A DNA stretch of 13,616 nt from Flavobacteriaceae bacterium (GTDB lineage Bacteria > Bacteroidota > Bacteroidia > Flavobacteriales > Flavobacteriaceae), in NCBI GenBank assembly GCA_029247985.1, contig JAQWKF010000119.1, positions 1 to 13,616 of the forward strand, written 5' to 3'. The notes beneath the pieces are model-generated. The model did no database searches. It was not told the origin of the DNA and saw only the letters and a program-made list of their open reading frames with translations. A program made the position numbers and the translations under genes. Positions 6,547 to 13,616 of this stretch are shown piece after piece. The stretch's first letter is position 1. Each line of letters opens with the position of its first letter.

Positions 6547-7974
6547 ATGCGAAAAATTAAAAAAACTAAAATTGTAGCCACCCTCGGCCCAGCTTCCTCT
6601 TCAAGGGAAGTTATAAAAGCCATGATGGAAAGTGGTGTAAACGTCTTCCGGATAAACTTTTCCCATGCAGACCATAATGATGTTTTGGAGCGAATGGAAA
6701 TTATTCGGGAGCTCAATATTTCGCTTGGTTTTCATGTGGCCATCCTCGCCGATTTGCAAGGGCCCAAGCTTCGAGTGGGCAAAATGACTGAGGGAACTGT
6801 TGTTAAAGAAGGGCAAGAAGTGCTGTTCACAACGGAAAAAGTGGAGCTTGGTACAGCAGATGCAATTTATATGAACTATAAGCAGTTCCCAAAAGACGTC
6901 AGCGCTGGGGAGCGCGTTCTTTTAGACGATGGCAAGCTGATTTTTGAAGTTCTTGAAACGGACAACAACGCGCGTGTTAAAGCACGTGTAATTCAGGGCG
7001 GTGAATTAAAATCAAATAAGGGAGTAAACCTTCCTAATACCAATATTTCCTTGCCCGCGCTCACAAAAAAAGACATCGAGGACGCCATTTTTGCCATAAA
7101 GCAAAACGTAGATTGGATTGCACTCTCTTTCGTGCGACATAAACAAGATGTTGAAGATTTAAGAAAGCTAATTCAAGAGCATGGTAAATACGACATTCCG
7201 ATTATTTCTAAAATTGAAAAACCCGAAGCGCTTGTCAACATAAAAGAAATTGTAAAAGCAAGTAATGCTTTGATGGTGGCTAGGGGGGACTTGGGTGTAG
7301 AAGTCCCTGCCGAAGAAGTGCCTATCGTTCAAAAAGAATTGGTACAACATGCCAAGCTGGCGCGTATCCCTGTTATTGTAGCCACACAAATGATGGAATC
7401 TATGATTGACGGTCTAACGCCAACACGCGCAGAAGTCAATGACGTTGCAAACTCTGTAATGGACGGCGCAGATGCTGTGATGCTGTCAGGAGAAACTTCA
7501 GTCGGAAAATACCCTGTTGAGGTGATTCAAACAATGAGACGAATCGTAGTAAGCGTAGAAAACTCTCCACTTATCCAAGTGCCGCACAAAGCTCCTAAAA
7601 AGAAAAATGCACGATTTGTAACCAAATCTGTTTGTTATCACGCAGCCACAATGGCCGACGAAATAGAAGCGAAAGCTATTTGTACCCTAACCAATAGCGG
7701 ATACACGGCTTATCAAATCTCCGCTTGGCGACCAAGCGCATCTGTTTTGGTGTTTACTTCAAACCCACGTATTCTTGCCCAGCTCAATTTGCTTTGGGGT
7801 GTTAAAGGGCGGCTTTACGAAGGCAGTGGCTCAACAGACGTTACCGTAAAAGAAGTCAATGAAATTGCCAAGAAAAAAGGATATGTTCAGGAAGGTGACC
7901 TAATCATCAACTTGGTTGCCATGCCGCTTGCAGACCGTGGTAAAGTAAACACGCTTCGTGTTTCAAGAGCTTAA
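6547..7974 (+). CDS. pyk: Pyruvate kinase
   Basis: A 475-residue cytosolic enzyme converting phosphoenolpyruvate and ADP to pyruvate and ATP. Key parts: KTKIVATLGPASSS (6-19), FRINFSH (34-40) with Arg35, Asn37 and Ser39, ISKIEKPE (220-227) with catalytic Lys222 and metal ligand Glu224, ARGDLGVE (245-252) with Asp248, and VATQMMESM (278-286) with Thr280. The C-terminal domain (about 355-475) is present. The segment DLQGPKLRV (69-77) has Leu, Gln, Lys and Val where K+-dependent enzymes have Thr, Lys, Glu and Thr (rabbit muscle 113, 114, 117, 120), so I infer a K+-independent enzyme. It lies 2 bases after the IPExxxVDY-family gene; its last 4 bases overlap the end of dinB on the other strand. 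Confidence 0.98.
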   Translation: MRKIKKTKIVATLGPASSSREVIKAMMESGVNVFRINFSHADHNDVLERMEIIRELNISLGFHVAILADLQGPKLRVGKMTEGTVVKEGQEVLFTTEKVELGTADAIYMNYKQFPKDVSAGERVLLDDGKLIFEVLETDNNARVKARVIQGGELKSNKGVNLPNTNISLPALTKKDIEDAIFAIKQNVDWIALSFVRHKQDVEDLRKLIQEHGKYDIPIISKIEKPEALVNIKEIVKASNALMVARGDLGVEVPAEEVPIVQKELVQHAKLARIPVIVATQMMESMIDGLTPTRAEVNDVANSVMDGADAVMLSGETSVGKYPVEVIQTMRRIVVSVENSPLIQVPHKAPKKKNARFVTKSVCYHAATMADEIEAKAICTLTNSGYTAYQISAWRPSASVLVFTSNPRILAQLNLLWGVKGRLYEGSGSTDVTVKEVNEIAKKKGYVQEGDLIINLVAMPLADRGKVNTLRVSRA

Positions 7975-7996
7975 AAGCGAAGCTTTAGCTGCTCTT
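7947..7996. terminator. Inverted repeats at the pyk/dinB convergent junction
   Basis: Two inverted repeats lie side by side. AAACACG-CTT-CGTGTTT (7947-7963) is a perfect 7-base stem within the last pyk codons. AAGAGC (7965-7970) pairs with GCTCTT (7991-7996), enclosing an imperfect inner stem around 7972-7987 and both stop codons. A T-rich stretch (8009-8017) follows on the plus strand, about 12 bases too far for a classical intrinsic terminator. As the genes overlap, any 3' end signal for either must lie in coding sequence. Confidence 0.3.
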
Positions 7997-9050
7997 CTAT
8001 TGGTTCTTGTTTTTTTTCTGATTTGAAATTAGAAAGAGAAATTCCCAACAAACGCACAGAGTCTTGTAGCGTTTCTTGATAAAGCAACTTTTTGGCTTCC
8101 TCTAGAATCAGGCTAGGATCCGAAATATAAAACGGAAGGGTTTTGCTTCTTGTTTGAATAACAAAATCTGAGTATTTAATTTTAAGGGTAACTGTTTTAC
8201 CCGCAACCTTTTTTTTACCCGTTCGCTTTTGAAGGGCTTTAACTATTTCCGCTAGGCGTTCCTCCATATAGATTTCGCTAGATAAATTCTTAGAAAAGGT
8301 GCGTTCTGCACCAACGGACTTAGCAATACGAACAGGCTTTACTTCGCTGGTATGTATCCCTCGTACAACGTTGTAATAATACTGCCCTGACTTACCAAAT
8401 CTAGAGCTGAGGTCTTCCCGTGAGCGAGCTTTAAGGTCTGCTCCTGTGTAAATTCCTTGGCGATACATTTTATCTGCTGTCACCTTTCCTATACCGTGAA
8501 ACTTTCTTATGTCTAACGCTTCCATAAAATCCAAAACTTCTTCGGGAGGGATGGTTTTTTGGCCGTTTGGCTTGTTGTAATCACTCGCAACCTTGGCCAA
8601 AAACTTATTGATTGATATGCCTGCTGAGGCCGTTAGCCTTGTTTTTTTCTCAATCTTTTTGCGAATTTCCTCCGCAATTTGTGTAGCAGATACCATTCCT
8701 TTTTTGTTTTGAGTGACATCCAAATACGCTTCATCTAATGATAAGGGCTCTACTAGGTCGGTATACTCGTGAAATATCTCTCGTATTTGTTCAGAAACTT
8801 CTCGATATCGAGCGCCGTTAGAAGAAACAAAAATCAATTCAGGGCAACGCTTTTTTGCTTGTCGTCCTGACATGGCGCTACGCACTCCATACTTGCGTGC
8901 TTCGTAACTTGCAGCTGCCACCACACCGCGCTCCGATCCACCTCCAACAGCTATGGGCTTTCCCCTCAGTGCAGGATTATCCAATTGTTCTACAGACGCA
9001 AAAAAGGCGTCCATATCAATATGTACAATTTTTCGAATAGGAAAATCCAT
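7971..9050 (-). CDS. dinB: DNA polymerase IV (Y-family)
   Basis: A 359-residue translesion polymerase. The palm carries HIDMDAFFASVE (10-21) with metal ligand Asp12 and steric-gate Phe17, and SLDEAYLD (104-111) with Asp106 and Glu107. YEARKYGVRSAM (49-60) is the fingers motif contacting the incoming nucleotide. A helix-hairpin-helix around KFHGIGKVTADKMY marks the thumb, followed by the little-finger domain. The protein ends with QLKLRF (354-359), which fits the hexapeptide form (QLxLxF) of the beta-clamp-binding motif. Length is close to E. coli DinB (351). It is monocistronic and convergent with pyk. Upstream, TATTTTTA (minus strand, 9061-9054) only weakly resembles a -7 element, and I see no LexA-like operator. 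Confidence 0.97.
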   Translation of the reverse strand: MDFPIRKIVHIDMDAFFASVEQLDNPALRGKPIAVGGGSERGVVAAASYEARKYGVRSAMSGRQAKKRCPELIFVSSNGARYREVSEQIREIFHEYTDLVEPLSLDEAYLDVTQNKKGMVSATQIAEEIRKKIEKKTRLTASAGISINKFLAKVASDYNKPNGQKTIPPEEVLDFMEALDIRKFHGIGKVTADKMYRQGIYTGADLKARSREDLSSRFGKSGQYYYNVVRGIHTSEVKPVRIAKSVGAERTFSKNLSSEIYMEERLAEIVKALQKRTGKKKVAGKTVTLKIKYSDFVIQTRSKTLPFYISDPSLILEEAKKLLYQETLQDSVRLLGISLSNFKSEKKQEPIEEQLKLRF

Positions 9051-9082
9051 ACGTAAAAATACAGGTTTGGCTACGTTATTAG

Positions 9083-9090
9083 TACTTTTG
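9083..9090 (+). promoter_or_regulatory. Candidate -7 element of rbfA
   Basis: TACTTTTG matches TAnnTTTG and ends 4 bases before the rbfA ATG, inside the 44-base gap shared with dinB. A TTTG at 9066-9069 is only 13 bases upstream, shorter than the usual spacing. If used, the transcript would have almost no leader. Confidence 0.4.
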
Positions 9091-9094
9091 GTTT

Positions 9095-9454
9095 ATGGAA
9101 ACACAACGACAGAAGAAAATCAACGCGCTACTACAACAAGAAATTACATCTTTGCTACAGGGCGCCATACGCACTCAAGGTGTTAAAAACTTAGTGCTCT
9201 CTGTTTCAAAAGTTGCAATTACGGTTGACTTAAGCTTGGCAAAGGTTTACCTATCTGTATTTCCTGCCAAGAAAGCCAAAGAAACGTTGGAGGGCATAAA
9301 GGGAAACAAGACTGTATTAAAACACGATTTGGCCAAACGCCTTCGCAACGATTTGCGCAAAGTCCCTGACCTTGCTTTTTATCTTGATGACTCGTTAGAA
9401 TATATTGATGCAATTGAGGATTCGCTAAAACGCAAAAACAACCCGTTGAAATAA
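9095..9454 (+). CDS. rbfA: 30S ribosome-binding factor RbfA
   Basis: A 119-residue single KH-domain protein that binds the maturing 30S subunit and helps form the 5' end of 16S rRNA. The family layout is clear: N-terminal helix METQRQKKINALLQQEITSL (1-20), the strand pair VSKVAITVDLSLAKVYLSVF (37-56), and the helix-strand segment LAKRLRNDLRKVPDLAFYLD (79-98), ending in DDSLEYIDAIEDSL (98-111), which corresponds to the usual PeLrFxxDdS ending. Length is normal. It is followed after 4 bases by the permease gene, with which it probably shares a transcript. Confidence 0.95.
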   Translation: METQRQKKINALLQQEITSLLQGAIRTQGVKNLVLSVSKVAITVDLSLAKVYLSVFPAKKAKETLEGIKGNKTVLKHDLAKRLRNDLRKVPDLAFYLDDSLEYIDAIEDSLKRKNNPLK

Positions 9455-9458
9455 ACTA

Positions 9459-10652
9459 ATGCGCATCACCCGACTCCTTGCTTTGCGCTATACCTTTGGT
9501 CTTAGAAAAAAGGTTGCTGTTACCCTCATCAGTAGGTTTGCTGCCTTTGTTATTGGAGTTGCTGTATTTGCCTTTTTCGTGGTTTTGTCTGTTTTTGGGG
9601 GGCTTCGTGAATTTGGACTTCAATTTACACATGCATTTGACCCAGATATCCGCATCACTTCTGCAACAAGCAGTCAATTTAATAGTAACAAAGATGTCTT
9701 TATAGCCCTTCGGAATCACCCCAAGGTTGAGCTGGTCTCGGCAACACTTTCACAAGAGATGATGTTGCGTTTCGAAAACCGAGTTGCCTTTGCCAATATT
9801 ATTGGTGTGGACAGTTTGTTTTCTGCGGTTGTAGAAGGTGAAACCATGGTAGGAGACTGGGGGCGACCTGGTGCTTACGAGTTGGTGTTGGGAATTGGCG
9901 TATTATCTCAGCTCGATGGCGCAGCCTATGACCACCCTGAAGGCATAACGCTTCTTGTTCCCAATAGGCGTAATACTGAAATGCTTAACCAACAACCTTT
10001 CAGGGCGCAATCAGCTGTTGTAAGGGGTGTTTTTCAAATTGGCGCTGCTATAGACGAAAATACTGCTTATGCGCCAATTGCTATGGTACAGCAAATTTTA
10101 CGAATGCCTGAAAACCAATCAAGCGCATTGTATATAAAGCTTGTCAATGGCGCTGAAGAAAGTGTCGTGCAACAAGACTTGCATAAAATATTAGGAAATG
10201 ATTACGACATAAAAACCAAAGCTGAATTAAATCCTGCGCTTTATAAAATGTTGCAAACTGAGCGTGTTGCTGTTATCGCAATACTAACTTTGGTCGTACT
10301 TATTGCGCTTTTTAATGTGGTAGGGGCGATCATCATGACGCTTCTAGAAAAGAAAGGCAACCTAAAAACATTGCGCCAACTGGGGGCAACAGTTCCTTCG
10401 CTGCGAAAGGTGTTTTTTGCACAAGGTTTGTTATTAAGCGGCTTGGGTAGCGGGGTTGGGCTGCTACTTGCGGTTTTTACTGTTTGGTTACAAAAGGCGT
10501 TTGCTTTTTTTAGTATTCCTGGTTCTGGCTTACCTTACCCTATAGCGCTTGAGTGGTCTACCTTGTGGACAGTTGTGTTGGTGGTAGTGGGGCTAACGAC
10601 TGCGGTATCTTGGTTAGCCTCAGGAGTTGTCAAAAACGCTATAAGGCAATAG
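9459..10652 (+). CDS. FtsX-domain ABC permease, LolC/LolE type
   Basis: A 397-residue inner-membrane protein with the MacB/LolE architecture: one membrane helix near the N-terminus (about 22-47), a large periplasmic domain (about 50-265), then three helices (about 269-293, 318-344, 366-389). Between helices 2 and 3, LLEKKGNLKTLRQLGA (295-310) is the cytoplasmic coupling segment typical of FtsX-family permeases, with the Glu-Lys-Lys and RxLGA pattern. In the LolCDE system such permeases extract lipoproteins for transport to the outer membrane; the ATPase (LolD type) is not in this window. One permease gene alone fits a homodimer, but a partner could be encoded elsewhere. The start is 4 bases after the rbfA stop; the last 14 bases overlap dusB. 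Exact cargo is inferred from family resemblance only. Confidence 0.85.
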   Translation: MRITRLLALRYTFGLRKKVAVTLISRFAAFVIGVAVFAFFVVLSVFGGLREFGLQFTHAFDPDIRITSATSSQFNSNKDVFIALRNHPKVELVSATLSQEMMLRFENRVAFANIIGVDSLFSAVVEGETMVGDWGRPGAYELVLGIGVLSQLDGAAYDHPEGITLLVPNRRNTEMLNQQPFRAQSAVVRGVFQIGAAIDENTAYAPIAMVQQILRMPENQSSALYIKLVNGAEESVVQQDLHKILGNDYDIKTKAELNPALYKMLQTERVAVIAILTLVVLIALFNVVGAIIMTLLEKKGNLKTLRQLGATVPSLRKVFFAQGLLLSGLGSGVGLLLAVFTVWLQKAFAFFSIPGSGLPYPIALEWSTLWTVVLVVVGLTTAVSWLASGVVKNAIRQ

Positions 10653-10667
10653 CCCCAAAGAACTCCT
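10622..10667. terminator. Nested inverted repeats at the permease/dusB convergent overlap
   Basis: AGGAGTT (10622-10628) and AACTCCT (10661-10667) are perfect inverted repeats of 7 bases. Nested inside with nearly the same centre is GCTAT-AAGGCA-ATAGC (10638-10653). The structure covers both stop codons and the entire 14-base overlap. There is no long T tract directly after either arm, so a role as bidirectional terminator is only a suggestion. Confidence 0.3.
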
Positions 10668-11628
10668 CAATTTCATCTAATACAGCAAAAACATCTGCCG
10701 ATAGATCTTCCGTTACTAATCGCTGTCTGTAAGGCTTAAAATCAGGGATTCCCTTAAAATAATTGGTGTAATGACGACGTGTTTCGAAAACACCTAGCTT
10801 TTCGCCTTTCCAATCAATGGCCATTTGTAAATGCCGGCGTGCCATGGTTGCCCTTTCTGCCAAAGTAGGTGGTGCCGCGTGAGTGCCGTGCTTAAAAAAG
10901 TGTTTTACTTCGCTAAAAAACCACGGGTTGCCAATACTTGCTCTGCCAATCATGGCGCCGTCTAACCCGTATTGGTCCCGCATTTCTACAGCGCGCTCTG
11001 GTGAGTTTACATCGCCATTGCCAAATATGGGTATATGCATCCGTGAATTGTTTTTCACAGCTGCAATATGAGTCCAATCGGCTTCACCCTTGTACATCTG
11101 GGCGCGCGTTCTTCCGTGAATGGAAATAGCCTTAGCACCCACGTCTTGAAGACGTTCGGCAACCTCCACAATCTGAATGCTATCGTGGTCCCAGCCCAAG
11201 CGTGTTTTCACGGTCACTGGCAGGTTGGTTCGCTTTACCATTTCTGCAGTAAGCGAAACCATCAAAGGAATGTCTTTTAAAATCCCTGCTCCAGCACCTT
11301 TAGATACTACTTTTTTTACTGGGCACCCAAAGTTTATGTCAATTATATCGGGGTTCGTCTTTTCAACAATGTCTACCGACTGCAGCATTGAGTCGAGATT
11401 AGCACCAAAAATCTGTATTCCCACAGGGCGTTCAGCCTCATAAATATCCAGCTTCATGACGCTTTTGGCTGCATCTCGGATAAGGCCTTCGCTAGAAATA
11501 AATTCAGTATATACTACGTCTGCTCCTTGCTCCTTGCAGAGCGCACGAAAAGGCGGGTCGCTTACGTCTTCCATAGGTGCAAGCAAAAGCGGAAAATCGC
11601 TTAATTCTATATCGCCAATTTTAACCAT
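10639..11628 (-). CDS. dusB: tRNA-dihydrouridine synthase, DusB type
   Basis: A 329-residue FMN-dependent enzyme reducing uridine to dihydrouridine in tRNA. The N-terminus LLLAPMEDVSDPPFR (14-28) is the FMN-phosphate-side strand; DINFGCPVKKV (97-107) carries the catalytic acid Cys102; KTRLGW (141-146) provides Lys141; HGRTR (171-175), FGNGDV (202-207) and GRASIGNPW (228-236) complete the TIM-barrel FMN site. A helical C-terminal domain follows. I start at ATG 11628 (MVKIGDIEL); a longer start at 11706 adds 26 residues that do not fit the family and would lie inside the upstream gene. The ATG shares its A with the upstream TAA (TAATG), which suggests translational coupling. DusB rather than another Dus type is judged from overall resemblance. 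Confidence 0.95.
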   Translation of the reverse strand: MVKIGDIELSDFPLLLAPMEDVSDPPFRALCKEQGADVVYTEFISSEGLIRDAAKSVMKLDIYEAERPVGIQIFGANLDSMLQSVDIVEKTNPDIIDINFGCPVKKVVSKGAGAGILKDIPLMVSLTAEMVKRTNLPVTVKTRLGWDHDSIQIVEVAERLQDVGAKAISIHGRTRAQMYKGEADWTHIAAVKNNSRMHIPIFGNGDVNSPERAVEMRDQYGLDGAMIGRASIGNPWFFSEVKHFFKHGTHAAPPTLAERATMARRHLQMAIDWKGEKLGVFETRRHYTNYFKGIPDFKPYRQRLVTEDLSADVFAVLDEIEEFFGAIAL

Positions 11629-12494
11629 TATGGTGCAAAGGTAGTTAGAAAGTCTTCTCCAAGTGTTTCGTCCCAATAATGCTTTACTTGACCGTCTACA
11701 ATCCAATAAATTCTTGGTGGTGCGCTGCCAATTAAATCAAAAAACGTATTTACGTCTATCATCTGATACGGAAAATTAGAGTCGGTTATGTTATTAAAGT
11801 CCGCAACCGTGGTGTCACCTTCCGCAAAAAACAACGCGACGACTTGTGGTAAGTCAATGCCGTTTTTTTGCCATGTAACTATTTGTTGGGCCGCCTCCTG
11901 GCAATGCTCACAACCCAAGTTAAGTATGGCAACCAAATAAGAGCCATTAGCAAAGTCTATTCCTGCATCTGCTTCAAAAGTAGGAAGTTTTTCCACCACC
12001 TCATCTGTTTGGGTTTGCACTGGCCAGACAAGTGTTGCTGCTAAAAACAATAATGGAAACAATAACCATGTAATAATGGGTTTTTTGCTACCCCTATATT
12101 TATAACGAAGCATAAAGCCGTTGACTGTCAACAAGACTAAATTTTTGCCTAAGGATGCTAAAGGAGACATGCTTATCATTTCTCCAAAACAACCGCAGTT
12201 GCCCGTCTCTCCAATTGCTATTAAATAAACTAAATGAACGGAAAATATTAGAAGTAAAAAAAAGCTAAGTCGGAGTATAGCTCTGATATAAAGGGACAAT
12301 AACAAGCACAGTCCCAACCATATTTCTAAGGCTATAATAAAACGTGTTGCCCAGCCTCCGTAAATTCTGCTCGGTACAAGACCTTGCTGCTCGAGTAAAA
12401 CTTCAAAAAAGCCAGGGGCAATTGCCTTTGTGTAAGCAGAGAACAAAAAGGTTACCGCTAAAAAGATTTGTAATATGATACGTAAGTAGGCCAT
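11628..12494 (-). CDS. MauE/DoxX-like membrane protein fused to a thioredoxin-like domain
   Basis: A 288-residue protein in two parts. The first has five predicted membrane helices (about 4-25, 50-70, 72-94, 111-129, 139-158). The loop after helix 3 holds GNCGCFGE (98-105), the Cys-x-Cys motif of MauE/DoxX-like proteins. Basic residues (RYKYRGSKK, 130-138) between helices 4 and 5 and the RAILR turn between 2 and 3 put the N-terminus inside and both the CGC loop and the C-terminal domain in the periplasm. That domain (about 165-288) looks like a thioredoxin fold with CEHC (195-198) after strand LVAILNLG and a cis-proline region SAPPRIYWIVDG (257-268). A role in periplasmic disulfide exchange is inferred, not known; I recall such fusions in Bacteroidota as uncharacterised DoxX-family (BT_3928-like) proteins. 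First gene of a unit with dusB. Confidence 0.85.
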   Translation of the reverse strand: MAYLRIILQIFLAVTFLFSAYTKAIAPGFFEVLLEQQGLVPSRIYGGWATRFIIALEIWLGLCLLLSLYIRAILRLSFFLLLIFSVHLVYLIAIGETGNCGCFGEMISMSPLASLGKNLVLLTVNGFMLRYKYRGSKKPIITWLLFPLLFLAATLVWPVQTQTDEVVEKLPTFEADAGIDFANGSYLVAILNLGCEHCQEAAQQIVTWQKNGIDLPQVVALFFAEGDTTVADFNNITDSNFPYQMIDVNTFFDLIGSAPPRIYWIVDGQVKHYWDETLGEDFLTTFAP

Positions 12495-12508
12495 CTATTC
12501 TTTTTTTA

Positions 12509-12516
12509 CAAAATTA
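12509..12516 (-). promoter_or_regulatory. Candidate -7 element of the MauE/DoxX-dusB unit
   Basis: The minus strand reads TAATTTTG, an exact TAnnTTTG match, ending 14 bases before the ATG at 12494, with an A-rich leader. No TTG is visible at the -33 distance. It lies in the 96-base divergent region shared with lepA. Confidence 0.4.
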
Positions 12517-12558
12517 GTTTTTTTGTTGGTAGTGTCGTGCCCCTATGGTTGCTTGGTG

Positions 12559-12566
12559 TATCTTTG
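12559..12566 (+). promoter_or_regulatory. Candidate -7 element of lepA
   Basis: TATCTTTG is an exact TAnnTTTG match, 24 bases before the lepA ATG. The nearest upstream TTG (12526-12528) is 30 bases away, too far for a standard -33 element, so the -33 site is weak or absent. No Shine-Dalgarno sequence is seen before the ATG. Confidence 0.45.
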
Positions 12567-12590
12567 TAAGCTAAGTCGTTTATTTCAGCT

Positions 12591-13616
12591 ATGAAACACA
12601 TCCGAAATTTTTGCATCATTGCGCACATAGACCACGGCAAAAGCACGCTTGCCGACAGGCTATTAGATGCCACTGGTGCCGTAACGGATCGTGAGAAACA
12701 AGACCAGCTCCTTGACAATATGGATTTAGAGCGCGAACGAGGTATAACCATCAAGTCACATGCCATCCAAATGGAGGTTTCGATTGATGAAGAACAGTAC
12801 GTGTTTAATTTGATTGATACGCCTGGACACGTTGACTTCTCTTATGAGGTCTCCCGTTCTATTGCGGCTTGTGAAGGTGCGTTGCTGGTTGTGGATGCCG
12901 CACAAAGCATTCAAGCACAAACCATTTCAAACCTATACTTAGCATTAGAAAATGATTTGGAAATTATACCCGTGCTTAACAAAGTAGACTTGCCGTCTGC
13001 AAACCCTGAGGAAGTAACAGATGATATCGTTGATCTTTTGGGTTGTAAGCCAGAGGAAATTATTCGTGCTTCTGCCAAAACGGGATTAGGAATTGAAGAC
13101 ATTTTGCGAGCTATTGTTAAACGTGTTCCGCCACCTAAAGGAGATGTGAATGCGCCGCTTCAGGCTCTTATTTTTGATTCTGTCTACAACCCTTTTCGTG
13201 GTGTAGAAACTTATTTTAGAATTTTGAACGGTAAAATCAACAAAGGAGAACGGGTACAGTTCATGGCTACAGGCAATACCTACGGGGCTGATGAGATTGG
13301 CGTTCTTAAACTTAAGCAAGAGCCCAGAAAGCAAATGCTTGCGGGCGATGTAGGTTATATTATTACTGGGGTAAAAGAGGCAAAAGAAGTTAAGGTTGGT
13401 GATACTATTACTTCTGTAACTCGTCCTACTGATATTGCTATTGAAGGTTTTGAGGAGGTTAAGCCTATGGTTTTTGCTGGAATCTACCCTGTGGATACGG
13501 AAGAATATGAAGAGCTTCGCGCATCTATGGAAAAGCTACAGCTAAACGACGCTTCCTTGGTGTTTGCTCCAGAAAGTTCGGCAGCACTTGGTTTTGGATT
13601 CCGCTGTGGTTTTTTG
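12591..13616 (+). CDS. lepA: Elongation factor 4 (LepA), 3' end outside window
   Basis: The first 342 codons of a translational GTPase of about 600 residues that acts on ribosomes with unusual or stalled states. The frame is open to the window edge. All G motifs are present: AHIDHGKST (11-19), RGITI (50-54), DTPGH (76-80) with catalytic His80, NKVD (130-133) and SAK (161-163). LDNMDLERERGITIKSHAI (41-59) is a LepA hallmark. Domain II follows (about 180-280), and the visible part ends in GFGFRCGFL (334-342), just before the LLHMEI segment expected in domain III. The LepA-specific C-terminal domain is not in the window. It is divergent from the MauE/DoxX-like gene. Confidence 0.98.
   Translation, partial: MKHIRNFCIIAHIDHGKSTLADRLLDATGAVTDREKQDQLLDNMDLERERGITIKSHAIQMEVSIDEEQYVFNLIDTPGHVDFSYEVSRSIAACEGALLVVDAAQSIQAQTISNLYLALENDLEIIPVLNKVDLPSANPEEVTDDIVDLLGCKPEEIIRASAKTGLGIEDILRAIVKRVPPPKGDVNAPLQALIFDSVYNPFRGVETYFRILNGKINKGERVQFMATGNTYGADEIGVLKLKQEPRKQMLAGDVGYIITGVKEAKEVKVGDTITSVTRPTDIAIEGFEEVKPMVFAGIYPVDTEEYEELRASMEKLQLNDASLVFAPESSAALGFGFRCGFL

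Noticed and set aside
9066..9090. TTTG at 9066 as the -33 element of rbfA
   Set aside because: Only 13 bases separate it from the -7 element, shorter than the usual 17-23.
11629..11706. 26-residue N-terminal extension of DusB
   Set aside because: The extension lies inside the upstream gene and does not resemble Dus proteins; ATG 11628 overlaps the upstream stop as TAATG and gives the normal N-terminus.
1..13616. Mobile element, CRISPR array, tRNA, riboswitch, toxin-antitoxin or defence system
   Set aside because: Genes are nearly contiguous and all have recognisable families; gaps are at most 137 bases and hold promoter-like elements only. I see no direct repeats or foreign-looking genes.

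Overview
The window is a stretch of housekeeping chromosome from a member of the Bacteroidota, most likely a Flavobacteriales relative. Three things point there. The gene order (long-form purF-like, pfkB, rnhA, purN / acpP, fabF, rnc, IPExxxVDY-family gene, pyk) is one I associate with that group. Shine-Dalgarno sequences are absent ahead of the genes. Several gene starts carry the Bacteroidota promoter element TAnnTTTG. The sequence alone does not settle the genus.

Layout: (1) 1-3664, minus strand: purN, rnhA, pfkB and a long-form PurF-like amidophosphoribosyltransferase. The first three overlap by 4 bases each; the purF-like gene follows after 40 bases and its 3' end lies outside the window. 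(2) 3665-3801: a 137-base divergent promoter region. (3) 3802-7974, plus strand: acpP, fabF and rnc, tightly packed, then after 51 bases an IPExxxVDY-family gene and pyk. (4) 7971-9050, minus: dinB, converging on pyk with a 4-base overlap. (5) 9095-10652, plus: rbfA and a LolC/E-type FtsX-domain permease. (6) 10639-12494, minus: a five-helix MauE/DoxX-like protein fused to a thioredoxin-like domain, then dusB (1-base stop/start overlap); dusB converges on the permease gene with a 14-base overlap. (7) 12495-12590: a 96-base divergent promoter region. (8) 12591-13616, plus: the first 342 codons of lepA, open at the window edge.

The genes cover purine synthesis (PurF-like, PurN), fatty-acid elongation (AcpP, FabF), RNA processing and removal (RNase III, RNase HI), the last step of glycolysis (Pyk), translesion synthesis (DinB), ribosome and tRNA maturation and translation (RbfA, DusB, LepA), and envelope functions (permease, MauE/DoxX-thioredoxin). 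There is almost no free intergenic DNA. I see no tRNA or rRNA gene, insertion sequence, phage gene, CRISPR array or riboswitch, and no sign of horizontal transfer.

I did not find a convincing undescribed system. The best leads are: the PurF-like protein has Gly-Asn-Phe-Asn where PurF and GlmS normally have His-Asn-Gly-Asn in the glutaminase oxyanion hole; a membrane protein combines a Cys-Gly-Cys loop with a CxxC thioredoxin domain, both predicted to face the periplasm; an IPExxxVDY-family protein has lost its signature motif; purN starts with TTG; inverted repeats span both convergent gene ends; and TAnnTTTG elements lie only 4 bases from two start codons.
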